From Stercorarius parasiticus (lineage: Eukaryota; Chordata; Aves; Charadriiformes; Stercorariidae): 64,000 bases of DNA. The position numbers were made by a program, and so were the translations under genes. Location of the stretch: NCBI GenBank assembly GCA_013396915.1, contig VWZL01004332.1, forward strand, positions 310,515 through 374,514, written 5' to 3'. The first letter of the stretch is position 1; every line of letters starts with the position of its first letter. Positions 1 through 13,135 of this stretch are shown one piece after another. The notes under the pieces were generated by a model. That model was not told the DNA's origin, made no database searches, and worked only from the letters and a program-made list of their open reading frames with translations.

Positions 1-818
1 TGCCTGGTATAACTCAAGAAATTAAATGACTGGCCGTGCCTAGGATTTTCATCCCAGAACATCCCTAACATTGATATGTTTCAGTTACAGAAATATAACA
101 TCAGAAATAAGAAGGTAGATATATATCATCCGGACTCTTTCTGACTCACTGGCTAGAAACTGAAGTCTAGCCGAGGTTTATATTATTCTAGGACTTGACT
201 ACTTGCCGAGGAAAAGAAAACTGAGGCTGTAGTTCTACAATAAGTTTTCTCAGAGATACAGCCACCTCCTTTCCCCCTCACTCTTCTATACTTCCCCATG
301 AAATCAGCCAGCCACGGTGGTTGTACTTATGCAGCTGCCTGTAGTGGAATAATCCAAGTTAAAATAACAGTAACAATCATGGGTTTTTTTAACCACAATG
401 CAGCAAAATTTCTCTTATCTCTCAGCAAGTGGGTGAGTACTACAGAGATACACTAAAGGTAATTTTACAGTGCTTCTGTGCAGTCCTGAAGCAGATTCAA
501 AATGGCAAGATAATGATATATTGCTTTTAATGTCATTTTCAACTTTATTGTTGCAAAGGCTATCCAAATTGGGGGACAGGTGTTCCCTATGAAAGCAACT
601 GAAACATACAGTGCTGTGAGGAAACCCAGAGAGACTCATATTTAAATGTCAAGTCCCTAAATATTTATAGTCTGGGTATAGAACAGGTTAGCACAGGAAC
701 AGAAACACAATATGTTAATATGAGCCTCTGAAAAGCAAATTCTGGATATTTACCTCTTGTATTTGAATCACTATAAAGTGGAGAAAAAAAATAACCAAAA
801 TCCCACCAACTGTGCATA
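1..818. other. Unique AT-rich non-coding DNA
   Basis: No gene, exon or repeat is recognised here. The sequence is AT-rich with only short open frames of low complexity, none with a recognisable domain. It ends directly at the 5' truncation point of a CR1 copy. Confidence 0.6.
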
Positions 819-1095
819 ATCTTTTCAGTGGTGCCCAGCGACAGGACAAGAGGTAATGGGCACAAACTTGAGCATAGGAAGTTCCACCTAAACATGAGGA
901 GGAACTTCTTTACTTTGAGGGTGGCAGAGCCCTGGAACAGGCTGCCCAGAGAGGTGGTGGAGTCTCCATCTCTGGAGACATTCAAAACCCGCCTGGACGC
1001 GTTCCTGTGCAACCTGCTCTAGGTGACCCTCCTCTGGCAGGGGGGTTGGACTTGATGATCTCCAGAGGTCCCTTCCAACCCTATGATTCTACGAT
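819..1095 (+). mobile_element. CR1 LINE, 5'-truncated 3' end
   Basis: This is the 3' terminal piece of a chicken-repeat-1 (CR1) non-LTR retrotransposon. An open stretch at 828-1022 encodes the C-terminal end of the CR1 ORF2 polyprotein (endonuclease/reverse transcriptase), recognisable by [20 protein letters not shown] and the terminal residues FLCNLL before a TAG stop. The short 3' UTR follows, with the usual GGACTTGATGATCTCCAGAG and CCCTTCCAACCC motifs, and it ends in the ATTCTATG-type octamer tail at about 1081-1095. The 277-bp length is normal, because most bird CR1 copies are severely 5' truncated. Nothing upstream of about 819 belongs to the element. The frame is open to its natural stop, so this copy is less decayed than the one at 33.8 kb. 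It has no catalytic residues and cannot move. Confidence 0.95.
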
Positions 1096-4000
1096 AATCG
1101 GGCTCTAAAGCCAAATACTACAATTTAGTATTCTGAACCTCGTCTAGATCATCGTGATGTGAATTGCAGTGATGGTTCAGCCCTTTAGCCACTTATATCA
1201 GAAGAGTTGTTGTATTTGTTCAAAGTTAAGTGGTACAAAGGAAATGTATTGTGCAGGCCTTAGTATTCACTGCGTGCAGCCAAAATCTAACTGCATTTAA
1301 AAACACGTCCAGATCATTCTTTTGTTCTAATAGGGCTTAAGTATTTTGGCATGTTTATTTCTTCTGGAACAACAATGAGAGCTGTATTGTGTTTTTACTT
1401 AAAAATAATCGTTCGATAATGAAGTGCTTGCAAAATGAACGTAGTCTGCAAATGTATACAACATGCTGCAGTCAGCTCATCAAGAAGTAACAGATGAAGA
1501 AAACGTTAGAAATGAGTCAACAACATGGCCTTTTCTTTCTTAGAAATTTATCTTGCTTCCTTATGTGGAAGCATTATCTCCCCAAAATAAATTGTTCTCT
1601 TATGTTTAGAGCTAAGATTCTGTGAAAAGTATTCTAGGGGTTAAAGAGGTTCCTAATTCTGCAAATGATTGTTTCCTCTTTATTCTTATGTTTCCTTGAA
1701 ATGACCAGAGTGGAAATTACTAAAATATCATCAGCAAATCCTTTTGGTAGAAAGGAGAAGGAAGCATAGAAGCAGAAGCCAAGGAGATCTGTGTTAAGGT
1801 TATAACTCGCGTACAGATTCTTCTGATGCAAATACGATTTTCACTGACTTCGTATGGGTTGTAGACAATGGATATATTATGAGGCACATGCAAGTCTTCC
1901 CAGCTGAAAATGCATCTTCTGCAAGCATTTGCTGCAGAGCGTCTAAAGTTCCTGAACACATTGTCATGAAACAGGAAGTCTAAAACAGCTGCAACATCTG
2001 GCTTGCAGGCAGTCAGTATTGGCCGGTTGCAGCGTGAGTTGGTGGTTTGAGCTGACAGAGGACCTAATTAATCAGCTTGAGCAGGGGCAGGCAGCGCTGA
2101 CTGATAGGCAGCGTTTTGTGGGCTGCCACAACACACAGCTTGTGATTTCTTTCCCTCCATCCGACCAACTGCCTGGGTCCCATGCTTGTGTCTGTGGAGG
2201 GCGAGAAGGCCATGGGCTAGAATAAGAGAGGAAAATGGGAGAAAAATGAACACACAAAGACCAGCAGGAAAAAGTGGGAGTAGAGGAGAAACAACCAAGG
2301 CCTAAAAGGGCAATGAGGACATAGTAGGAAGCATCAGACCAGCAAAGAGGGAAAGTTCAGATGTGAGTTATGAGAATATTGTCGTAATACTAAATATAAA
2401 ATGATGACACAGAATATAAACCTGATTCTTCTGCTGAAAACGCCTTACTATACTATGATAGTTTGACGCAATTTAAACCTACATAATTGGTACAGATTTT
2501 GTGATAGCTACTTCATCCATTAAGAAACCAAATAAAGCCTTTCTATCCAAAGAATTAACTTGTCGTAAACCTGTAGTAATTACTACACAAAACCTCCAAA
2601 ACCACCCATTAAACATTTTAAAATTCTTGTGGCTCTTCGACGTAGTGCATTATGTATTGATGATTTGAATGTGTGAAATTCTGACCATCCCTAATAGATA
2701 CAATGACTTACCATCCTGGTTAATGCTGCTTTATTACCATCCTCATACATTTGCTGTCACTCCCAACTCAGCATACAAAAGGGACAGGGGACATGAAAAT
2801 TTAAAAACTACAAAATCTCACATAACAAGTCAGTGATTAGTAAGTTTGTGGACAATTATGTAAGAGAAAATGAAATCACATGATCTGCTGAGATCAAGCA
2901 AGTATATAGAAAAGAGTAATTTTATACTTCAACATAAGTGGGCTGCTTTAAAATGTTACAAGGTGCCTTTAAAATGCAGATGATTAACATTGAATGACCT
3001 ACACCCTCATATCTACTTAAAGGATGTAATACTTAATTGGTTCACTAGGTATCAAGCAACTCAAAGTGGATCTCAGTTCTATTACATTTTCAGTATATAT
3101 GAGAAGTACGATAAAATAGATTACAAATTTGCTGCTTATATGAAAAATTTGTCTAGGTAAATGATAAAGGGAAAGATAAAACATGGCACTCAGAAGCAAG
3201 TTAAAGCGGCATATAGGAAGAGACAAAACAATCTATACTAAACTCATTTGGAAAATAGTATTATACAGGCATGTCATTATTATTTCTGTCATTGTGATTT
3301 CATTAAGAATTTCATAAAACTTCATTAAAACTTGGTCTGTGCTGAAAGTTTTTCTGTAGGAGCCTAAACAGATGAAGTACTTGTGACCTTCAGGCTGGCT
3401 AAGTACTTTCTGTTTGGGAACTGTAAAGCTGAGTGTACGCTCACATGCCCAATGGGATTAGAGTCATCCCTTTTGTGGTCAAGTACTGTTTTAAACCAGA
3501 AGTGGTAGTCAGTTCAGTGTTTACATCATCATCTTTTTGAAAATGCACTGAATTCAAAATCTCCTTCATGGCTCACCGACGTACAGAACTCAGATATCAA
3601 GGGACTGGTATCTTAGACATGCCACAGAACCATGAGAAATGCTAATAACAAAATCAAGGAATGAAGTGTAAGAGATGCAACTACCATGAATCACTGCAAT
3701 TGGGGAGGTGCACAAGTTAATCTGACAAGAAACATCATCTGACAGTGAATGAATTTACATTTATTTACTAATTTGTAATGCGCATTTCAAGTTGATTGAC
3801 ATAACTCCTGGGCAGGAAACTGATTCACTTGCTGAATTTAGAAGTATGGTAGTATTTAAAAAAACTGGGTTAATACCTTGGGAATGCATAGATGGATCCA
3901 GACTCCCTTGGAAAGAAGAAAAACTTCAAGAGAGAGGTAAACGAGTATTAGAAACAAATAGAAAACTAAAAATCTAGGGATTTAGCTATATAGCAGATTA

Positions 4001-4827
4001 AAGACTTTCAGAGTTTGAGAGCATGCTCTGGGGAACAAAGAAAGCCTCTAGATATCGTGAATGATACCATCTTAATTCTGAGAGAGAGTAAAATTTGGTA
4101 TTTACACACACACCACAGAACAGTCATGCTGAAAGTAGTATACCTACTTTCCTGGTAATGTACTATTCTTGCTTCATTCATATTTAGTAAAGCTTTCCCA
4201 CTGGGGCTATCATTCTTAATTTTACAAAAAATGCCGCGGAAACTTTATGGGGTCAGGATCTCTATTTCACCTCTTCTCCAAAATATCTATTGATACCAAT
4301 ATGCTGCACAACAAATTCAGACCTGATTGAGAAAGGCATTAGCAATCTGCTCTATCACAAAAATTACTTCTGTTTTTTGTACAGATATACCACCCACTTT
4401 CAGCTATGCCTAACCTGACAGAGCTTTCAGATCTCAGCATGTGGGTTGTTTGTGGAAGCTGAGTTCCGGGAGAGCTCCAGAGCTGCACTGAAAGCTTACG
4501 TCTCTCTGTCCCCTGCCTCCCTCCCACTGCTTCATGTTCTGCACTCCTCTCCATTCCCAGACTTTGGCAACTCACCCTGAGCTCGTTTCTTGTTTTTCTA
4601 TGGGGGATAGAAATCACTACTGTATCAATATTTAAAGTTGTCTTAGAGGAATGGAAATAGTGGTAGCTGCAGGTAGGTATTATGCTGAAAGCTGTTAAAT
4701 GGGTGCCATCAATTGTTTTTTATTTTCATACGTTCACCCAGGCTGGGAAAGATTTAGGGTCTGCTGACCAGATAATAAGAAAAGTCACCCGAGCACCACG
4801 TTTCCCATGCTTTCTTAAATTTTCCCT
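1096..4827. other. Unique non-coding DNA
   Basis: AT-rich unique sequence. The patch at about 2000-2200 is slightly richer in GC and holds a short open frame (2019-2225) without recognisable motifs. A second short open frame on the minus strand at 4339-4617 is also unrecognised. No splice-bounded exon, CpG cluster or repeat is evident. Confidence 0.55.
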
Positions 4828-4850
4828 AAAAAAAAAATAAAATAAAAAAA
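4828..4850. repeat. A-rich low-complexity tract
   Basis: A 23-base run of A interrupted only by single T residues. It is a simple low-complexity tract with no flanking element that would make it a retroposon tail. Confidence 0.8.
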
Positions 4851-7597
4851 TCCACAGGGCACTTAACTAATTGGCTCAATGCAACTTTCCAAGTTACGAA
4901 TTTACACCCAGTGAAAGCTCTTGCACTGTTAAGCCAACTGGAAAACATGTAAAACATACACGTAACAGGGGAATTAGTCTTTTGAAGGAGCTACACAGTA
5001 CTGCAGAGGGTGACACTTGATCATTCTCTGGAGGTGTTACATTGCAATCACTGCACTGCTAGCAGGTAGTTAGTGCAACTATGAGGACAGCTAAGTACCA
5101 TCAATTCCACAGGACGGTTCAAATTTTGACTCAAGTAGCTTATTAGAAAGTTGGACAGGCCCCGGGGTTATTTTTCAGCTTAGGGTGATGCTGACTGTGA
5201 CCTCACCATGGCTAGAACTTCAATATCTCTTAACACTCAGAAGCAACTAGTAAGTATTGACCTCAACAGGAGCAGCAAAAGTCCAGAATTAGAACTGACT
5301 AAACAATAGAAAATATTTTGTTTACACAAACAACATTCTGCGAGTGTTGTCCCTGCTTTCTGTGGGGGAAAAAAAAAAAAGCATAATTTTCTAAAATTTC
5401 TATTTAGAGACCCTGAAAATCACTCCTGTGTCATTTTCAAGTTTTGCTATTCTACAAGTTAAAGCATTCCCTCTGCTAAGGAAGTGAATCCATACAAACA
5501 TAGTTATATCAAAAATATTATTGAATAAGAAGGCAGTATTAACTGTCAATGGACTCTCTACATAACAGTGTTCAGAAGGCATGAGTTAGCACCTGGGCCC
5601 AGATCCAAGACACAAACTGAAGCAAACAGACTCCAGAAATGATACGATTATGCCATCAAAGAAATTCGACCAATACACTTAGTTCTGATATTTTGTATTT
5701 CAGTGCGTTGGATGGAGGTGATACTGCAGCTTTCAAGACCAAAAGGTTGAAGGCATTTTCTCCTTCCAAATGAATTAGCCTAGCTGTATGTGTGAGGAAT
5801 GGTTTTGCATCCCACAAATCTAAGTGCACAAAACAGACTGAGAATACCAACATTAGCAAAGATTCAAACATTAATGAAGGTAATTGACTCAAAGGGATTT
5901 GCTTGATGTTCAACTTTGTAGCTTATTGTGAATCTATAGTGAAACGAAATATTTTTACGTGTCTTTATGACATACAGCAATGATTTAATTTGGTTATACA
6001 GTAGCATATTGTCACCATTTTCATGACATTTCTCTGACAGCAAAATCTAAATTAATTTAAACAAAAATCTGAAATGATAAAATCAGAGATGTCTCTTAGA
6101 GGGAGTAAGCAGAGTCCTGCAAGGCAACAGATTTAACAAGAATGTGAATAGAGAAAGCACATGAAACCAAAATATCATTTGCTGTTTTCAAATGTTACTT
6201 ATGCTTCCTACATCCCTGTTATGCAAAGCCCTTACTGATTATTATAATCAATATATTCTTGGTAGAAGACATAATCATGAAGGTTTTATACTAATATTTG
6301 GTTCTTAAAGGTCATTTTTTTGTAGAAAGCCACAGTTTAGTGTAAAATCTGCTTTAGCAAAACATCTTTAGCTACTCACACTCAAAATTCTTACATTTTT
6401 GTCTCAAGAGCTCCTGAATGTTTTCTATATACGTATGGAAAGAAGGGGCTACATTAGCAGCACTTTAGATTTTTCAGCTCTGGTCAAGTTTTTGAAAACA
6501 AAGTTGTTATCTTCTATATATTTAAAACTGATTTTTGTTGTTGTAGTATATCTGTGCTATTATCCCAAACAGCTAACAGGTAATATAGCATTTACTGTTA
6601 CAGTAAACAGGGTTCACACCGATTAGAAAGAACTCCAGACATCACTAGCATACCAAAGATGACAGGATAAGAAATATTCATACAGCAGAACCTAGGCTAT
6701 TCAAAGATGGAATAAATGATGAAAAAACTGGGTATTCAATACAAGAACACATTTAAACTTTCATGATTATTTCTCTAATGTCTTTTCAGTGCCCTAGAAT
6801 CAAGGACAAAATCCAGAATTTCCTTGTATAAAATTTGTCTTTTTAAATTCTTTGCCCCGTCTCCCATCAAGTAAATGAAATTTATTGAATTTACTGACAA
6901 TTTTTTTTATTTTTTATTTTATTTTTTTTAGGCACAGACTTCTTCAAATGAAATTATCTGCAGCTTTGAGCTTCCAGGTCATGTCATACTATGGGGTGTT
7001 TTTTTTCCTGTTATTTTTCAGTTGTAAGTATCACAGAGCCAAAATAATAAGCTTGTAGGCAATCTATACGAGCAGAAGATCTGTCCTAGTTTATTTTTTT
7101 TCATAACTGTAAAAATTTCGCCCTATAATGAATACAGCAAAGAATACTACAAGGCTCAGAATCCTTTTATTCTTTATGACTAAATTAATAACACTGGAAT
7201 TCAGTGATGTTTCTTCTTCCATTGACTGCAACTACAGAATATGGTTTCTACATATTTCCAAAAAGATCCCCAGAGGACTAGCACTTGAAGCTTATGGCTC
7301 AAGATTGAACAATGAAACAGGTCAGCTTGTCCTAAGAAATCAGGTCATTCAGCTGTATTTCATGTTATCATTTTGACAACAGGGGATGGGGGAACAGACA
7401 CAGTTGTAAGCCAGCTCTTTGGAAGAGCCACTTACAGAACACAGTGAAATAGCAACATATCTATTACAAAACCTAACTTCATCTTTAATACACAGTCCAA
7501 TTATTATGGGTGCTGGCCTCCCTGTTTTTTTCTCCCAGTTCTCTCTTTGTGAGAAAAGCAACACTTAAAACCCATTTCAGACTGATGATCCCATGTC
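4851..7597. other. Unique non-coding DNA with A/T runs
   Basis: AT-rich unique sequence. It contains a 12-A run at 5369-5380 and a T-rich tract of (T)nA units at 6901-6930. No gene or transposon is recognised. Confidence 0.55.
6901..6930. repeat. T-rich low-complexity tract
   Basis: Thirty bases made almost only of T with scattered single A residues. No adjacent element is recognised on either side. Confidence 0.8.
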
Positions 7598-7614
7598 TTT
7601 TTTTTTTTTTTTTT
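7598..7614. repeat. Poly-T run (17)
   Basis: Seventeen consecutive T bases followed by CTGAAGGG. The same 3' context, a T run then CTGAAGGG, recurs at 18884-18905. No SINE body is visible on the antisense side, so a plain homopolymer is the safer reading. Confidence 0.85.
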
Positions 7615-8576
7615 CTGAAGGGAAAGCACCACTATTCAAATATTCACTGTGGAGGACATTTTATCGATGTGGATGTTTGTGAGAACAAATTGAACAATCA
7701 CACATTGAACAGACACACATTTCATCAGAGAATTTCAGTTTGTGGTAAGATGTCCACAGCTTGAAATGAGAATTTGTTCAATATGTATACATTGAAAAAA
7801 AGATAGCCATATGGTGTCAGAATTCCCATCGCTTGACTATGAACTACAGAGTACATACAAGATTTTCTCTGTGTGTGCCCACAAATAATTCCAACTTTCT
7901 CCATAAAGTCACTGAAGCTATCCTGACACGGCCAAATGCGCGGTTCTGGCATATTTTCTAAGTCTTCATCCACAGGTAACATACAGTGAAGCCAGTGGAG
8001 GTGTTTGTTACACAGCCTCTAACTACACCACCGCATAGATGGTAGCATCCCGTGCAGAGAACGAATTGGAAGGATATTGAACAGAAGTACAGGGATGGCT
8101 GATAGCTGTGGTGTCCTCTGGGTGCTGAGAGAGCAAGCAGCTCAGAAATGAACTTGTGATCTGGTGACAAGTTGAAACAGATGGAAATCTGAGAGATTTT
8201 CAAAACTTTTAAGAGTTTAATTAAAGCCAGGCATTTTCAAAGCTTTCCCAGCGCTCTTGCAAAAGGCTATACCTGAGTCTAGGTCTACCAACAGAACTGT
8301 TTCTAGTCCTTTTAAAAGAATTGTCAGCTGTGTCACTATTTCTGAATACTATGTCTCTAAAGCTGTGGCAAACATATAAAGCAGATCACTACAGTAAGAA
8401 AAAAAGAATTTTTTTCTTATTAGAGGAGGGCTCTGTTCATCTGCCTTTGATCCCGATCCGTGCATTCCTGAATCCAGATCCAGAACAGTTCCCATCCGTC
8501 TCTGAGTCCAGTCTGGGACTTCCCCAGCACCTGTCGGTGACATGATCATCATCCCAGGAGCTCAATATTGGGTTTG
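7615..8576. other. Unique non-coding DNA
   Basis: No gene or repeat recognised. The segment contains only short open frames in several overlapping phases, as expected from chance. Confidence 0.55.
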
Positions 8577-8600
8577 TATATATTGTATATACAATATATA
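8577..8600. repeat. 24-bp perfect AT-rich palindrome
   Basis: The 24 bases equal their own reverse complement, centred on GTATATAC. Symmetry breaks at the next base pair on both sides. The surrounding 8560-8690 is strongly AT-rich. Such sites can extrude as cruciforms and are common in alternating TA sequence, so function is not implied. Confidence 0.85.
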
Positions 8601-11600
8601 TATTTCATATTTGCATTATATATTTCATTGTTTTCTTATTATTATATTTTCTTTTTGTTGTTTTATTATTAATATTTTGTTAAAGTAGTTTAGTTTCTTT
8701 TTCAATCCATAAATCTCTCTCTGCATCATTCGTCTCCCCCTTGGGAGAGCATCTGTTGTTCATTTTACTGCCCACCCCAACCACAACAACTGTCCACTGA
8801 GATACTGACCTAAATCTTTCACTACTCATATCAAAAAGTTTACCTACCTTGCTTTTTCTCTGTCTTTTAATTCTGATAATCAAAGTTTCACACAGCAGCT
8901 TAAATACCAGGCTACAAAAAAAAAAAAACAAAACTTCCTCCTTTCTGTTCCCAGATGAACTAGAAACTGGAAGAAACAAGCCTAATTCCAATTTGCAGCA
9001 AATCTGAAGTAAGTCTGCTTTAGTAGCTTTTGAAGGCCAGGCTGTAAGATGTCTGCAATCTTTACACTGCCACCAAAACCCAATGGAGCTATGCTTAGTG
9101 ACACCGGCAGAAAATATTTTCTCTCTCTGGTTCCCCAAGATGCAAATCAATTGAATACACGCGTTTCATCTACATCTGGAGCACTTTGACACACTTTCCT
9201 TTGATGGTGACTTGTTCTATATCACATCGACCATCAGGCATTCAAAACCCATGTTGTTTGTGAGACACCATATTGAAGAGGATAAGAAGCAGTTGTACTG
9301 TGATAACTCATCTGGCATTCGGCAGTAACCACTGAATTCATTTCAACAAGCTTGTCTTTTAAAGGTCTGTTCTCCCCCCATTCCCCTGGGGAACTCACTA
9401 TGACTATAGCTAGATGTATAGAGAATACACAACACCCTTCAACATAGCTGTGAAATTCTAACCCCAACTCATAATAAAAAAGGTGCAGAAAAAACATCTG
9501 TGGAGCTACATGACAAAGTCTTCTTAATATCACAAACACTCTGGTCAGAACATTTGGAAGATGCATTATCTAGATAAGCATTAACAGAAAGGCCTATCAG
9601 AGAAATTTCACCAAAACTACCACCTTTTATTAAACCCAGGGGAGATTTTAAAACCACCCCATTATTCTGATGGCTTTAGAGAGCCTGTTTTCTCTGGCTA
9701 AAACATGCTTGAATGTAACATGAAAAAGATCTGGCTTAACCCTATCATTAAAATATGTGGAGAACCGCCTTAATGGCAGAGCCAGATTGAAAGAAATATT
9801 TTCATCTTGGCAGACTTCTCAAAATCAGGAGTAGTGTCTTTTGATCAATGTCAGCCTAAATGCCAGCTGCTTGGCTAGCATTTGAGGATTGAGCTCCATA
9901 TTAGACATACTTTAGCCTCACCCTCACTGGCACTTATTTAAAAGCCAGGGATCCCTCATGGAGTTTTGGAATTATGAAGTCTGGAACACCTGGACTATGC
10001 AAGGCTAAAAAAATGGTCCTAGGCATGCAAAATAGCTTGCAAGTGGAGAGAAAGAAAATAAAACTCTCCAGAAATATAAGTTCCCTCTGTATCTAAGAGA
10101 GATAATGATCCCTGTTTCGGTGCAAAACAATAACGTGAAAAATATCAATAATAAAAGAATTTGAGATAGTATTTTTTTTAAGTGAGGAAAACATGACGTT
10201 CACAACCACAGTTAGAAATTACTGCAGCCTAATTTAAAAACATAATTTCTGTTGAAATCACAAAAGCACATTTGGCATTTTCTCAGTGTTCTTGCACTCA
10301 GTAGGTTTATTTACACCTCTAAGATATGTAAATGCTTAAACATTGAACTTTTTTTTGCAATTTGAGCAGAAAAGTATTTGTTATTTTAATTTAAGTGATT
10401 GCATGCACAGAAGAGAAAATTTGCAGATATACACAGTAATGTATATAAAAGTATAAAACCCAGACCTCTTACATGAGAAGGTTTGGAAAGGATACTACTT
10501 AATTTGTTTTGAAGAAAAAACCCTCTTAATTCACAAAAAAAAAAAATCAAAGAACAACTATATTAATAGCAGAAGAATGCGTGTTCTTATCACATAGCTT
10601 AAATTCTGTGCCTATGAAAATCTCTCTTTTAAGTCATCCTAAATTCTTTAGAATGACCTCTCATTCAGACTGCTGATCAAGATTAATTAGATGTATTAGA
10701 TATAAAGTGGACTGAAACCGTATATTAAAGATAGTTTTGAAATAATGTCACATGTGCTACAAAAGTACTAACACAATGATGTGTTTAAGTTTACCTATTG
10801 CCCACACTGCCCTAACAAAATGTCGTGCATGAAGGCTGACACCCAAGCCTCTATCTACTTAAGTGATTTTGCCCACTGAATGTGCTGAGACCAACTATCA
10901 AACATGTGAAAATATCAAGAACCCGTTGTGTCATGCGCCTTACAGTTGCAGAAAGGAATTCCCCAAATGTGAAGAATCTCCCAGCTATTTAGAGACCTAC
11001 CATTTCCAGCAATGCTCTCCCTGAAGGCAAGGCCGGGATATGCAGTAATGGCTCTGGAGGAGTAATTTGCACTTTGGCGACACCTATCCTAAGTATCATT
11101 CTCAAGGGAGACGTTTCTGTGTTTTACTACAGAACAGGCCTGGGATCCATCTAGCATAAACAATACACGTAAAAATTAGAAAGGCAGAACCAAAATTTAT
11201 AGCCTACCACCCATGCAGATACACACAATCTGGCTTGGACAAACACAATTCAGGAACAGCACAGAATCCAAGCCAATTAGTATTTTCACAAAGGTAGTAT
11301 GGTAACAGGTTGAAAGGGGAAGAGGAAAAGGGCTTTTTAAGATAGGGCCAAAGAACGTTGGTTCCCATCAAAGGCAATAAGAGCAGGTGTTACTCAATAG
11401 TCCATTCAAAATGCTTAAAATATATTAGCTGAATTATGACAATATCTGGATGAATTGTTCTCAGTGAAATCCCCTAGAGCTCTCCAACCTTAGCCCATGG
11501 CTGTAAGCATAAAATAACAGTAGATTTACTTTTTAAGTGGAACGCTTCGGCATCACATTTAAACTGAGTCCACACACTAAATCAGTTTGAGACATAAATG

Positions 11601-13093
11601 CATTTTTTCCTTAATATCATGCATAGACTGCAGTTTCAAACAGGAAAAAAAAAGTTTTAAAAAGGCAAAACACATTAATAATGCATGTTTCACTTTACTA
11701 TCGAACACAGTCTGGTCCAGACTACAATGGTTAGCACCAGGAACTTGAAATGCATCTTTACTTGTTATCATATAAATTCCCTTTGAATGTGAAGTTACTT
11801 TAGTCACGAGAAAGCCAGTTTACCATAGACCAATTTCCTGATAGTGGACTTAATAGATGAGTATTTATTTATTCCTCCTTCACAACTGTTTGCTGAAGGA
11901 AGAGAAAAAACTAACACCTAGTCAAGTGTAATATTGCATGTGAGATTTAGTTCACTTTTTTCCTCAAAATTCCAGCCAGCACAACTTAGGCTGGTTGCAG
12001 TACTGTGTGCCAGAGAGGGAGAAGGACCATTCCTCCCAGCTCTACTTCTTCTCCATCATCTGCTTAGATCTTGGACCTATAGGCCCAGGTTTTAGGGGCA
12101 GCATCTACTCTGTTTCCTTCTCTATCCAGTGCGCTGAGAGTGCAGAAGGGTAGAAACTTGGCTTTGCAACACACTTGTTCTAATTACATTTTTGTAGAAA
12201 TGAGAAACTAGTTGTGCTGAAATTGTAGAGATTATAAACATTGTGTTCTATATTGTGCCATCAGCTTTTAAGCAGATGGCTCAGTTTAGTCAGCAGATGT
12301 CCTGATAGCATGATCTATTCCAGTGTTTGAGTACAAATAAACTGACTAGGTTGACCAACCCTTAAGGAATTAATGAAAACTTCCCATGTTCAGAATAGCT
12401 CCCAACAGGAATATTTATATATTACTAGTTTTCATGTGTCTATATTACTGCCTCTATTCATGATCTCATAGCCTTTTAGACATATATTAGCTTTCCTCTC
12501 TGAGAACAAAGTGCTGTCATCTCTGCAAATCTCAGCTGTAAAATGTAGTAGTGAAAATTACGCTATGAATTTTTTATGATCATATCCTATTTGGTGTAAA
12601 GTTCAAAGGTCTGAGACATGCACGATTCAGTGGAATGCGTTTGTTGGTTATATTCAGATCTGATAACAAAATACTTGTGATGTGAGCTAGAAACAATTTT
12701 AGCTTAACTTAGAAATACGTTTGTATTAATTCCCTGCTCATAATGGTAGATAAGAACACAGGAAATGAACTTTTCAAGTCTGTATACTTTTATTACTTTT
12801 GCTTTGGTAGAAAACACAGTTCTCTGTAGGACTGCTAACAGATTTATATTTTCTTTTTATGACTGAGTTAAGAGCTAAAAAAATAGACACTGCTAGCAAC
12901 CAGGAGCTAAGTGTACAAACAGAAGGGGAAAGAGAACTTCAGGACCAAGTCAGTGGAGTTCTACTGGACACTAATTTCTACCAAATACAGATCTGGCCGC
13001 TCATCTGGAAATTTGTCCCAGTGGCAGAAACAGCATCACGAGAAGGAACTATTTAGTTCAACAAGGTTAGGATAACTGATGGTTCTATTTTTA
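8601..13093. other. Unique non-coding DNA
   Basis: AT-rich unique sequence with 13-A (8916-8928) and 12-A (10535-10546) runs. The longest open frame of the whole window (8680-9150, minus strand, 156 codons) lies here. It begins at TTG, its first ATG leaves only about 50 codons, and part of it is the translated A run, giving a run of Phe. I do not call it a gene. Confidence 0.55.
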
Positions 13094-13135
13094 AATAATA
13101 ATAATGATTATGATGATAATAATGATAATAATAAA
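13094..13135. repeat. (AAT)n-type microsatellite, imperfect
   Basis: About 42 bases of AAT/GAT trinucleotides, starting AATAATAATAATGATTATG and ending in AATAATAAAT. It is interrupted by G substitutions. The likely variable part is the uninterrupted start. Confidence 0.85.

Noticed and set aside
665..1012. Minus-strand 115-codon frame over the first CR1
   Set aside because: Its N-terminal half is the antisense of CR1 coding sequence, and the rest is unique DNA without domain content.
2019..2225. Slightly GC-richer open frame as an exon
   Set aside because: No recognisable protein motif, no convincing splice pair, and overlapping open frames on the other strand of similar length.
8680..9150. 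Longest open frame in the window (156 codons, minus strand) as a gene
   Set aside because: It begins at TTG. The first ATG leaves only about 50 codons, a Phe run comes from translating a poly-A tract, and no domain or signal is recognisable.
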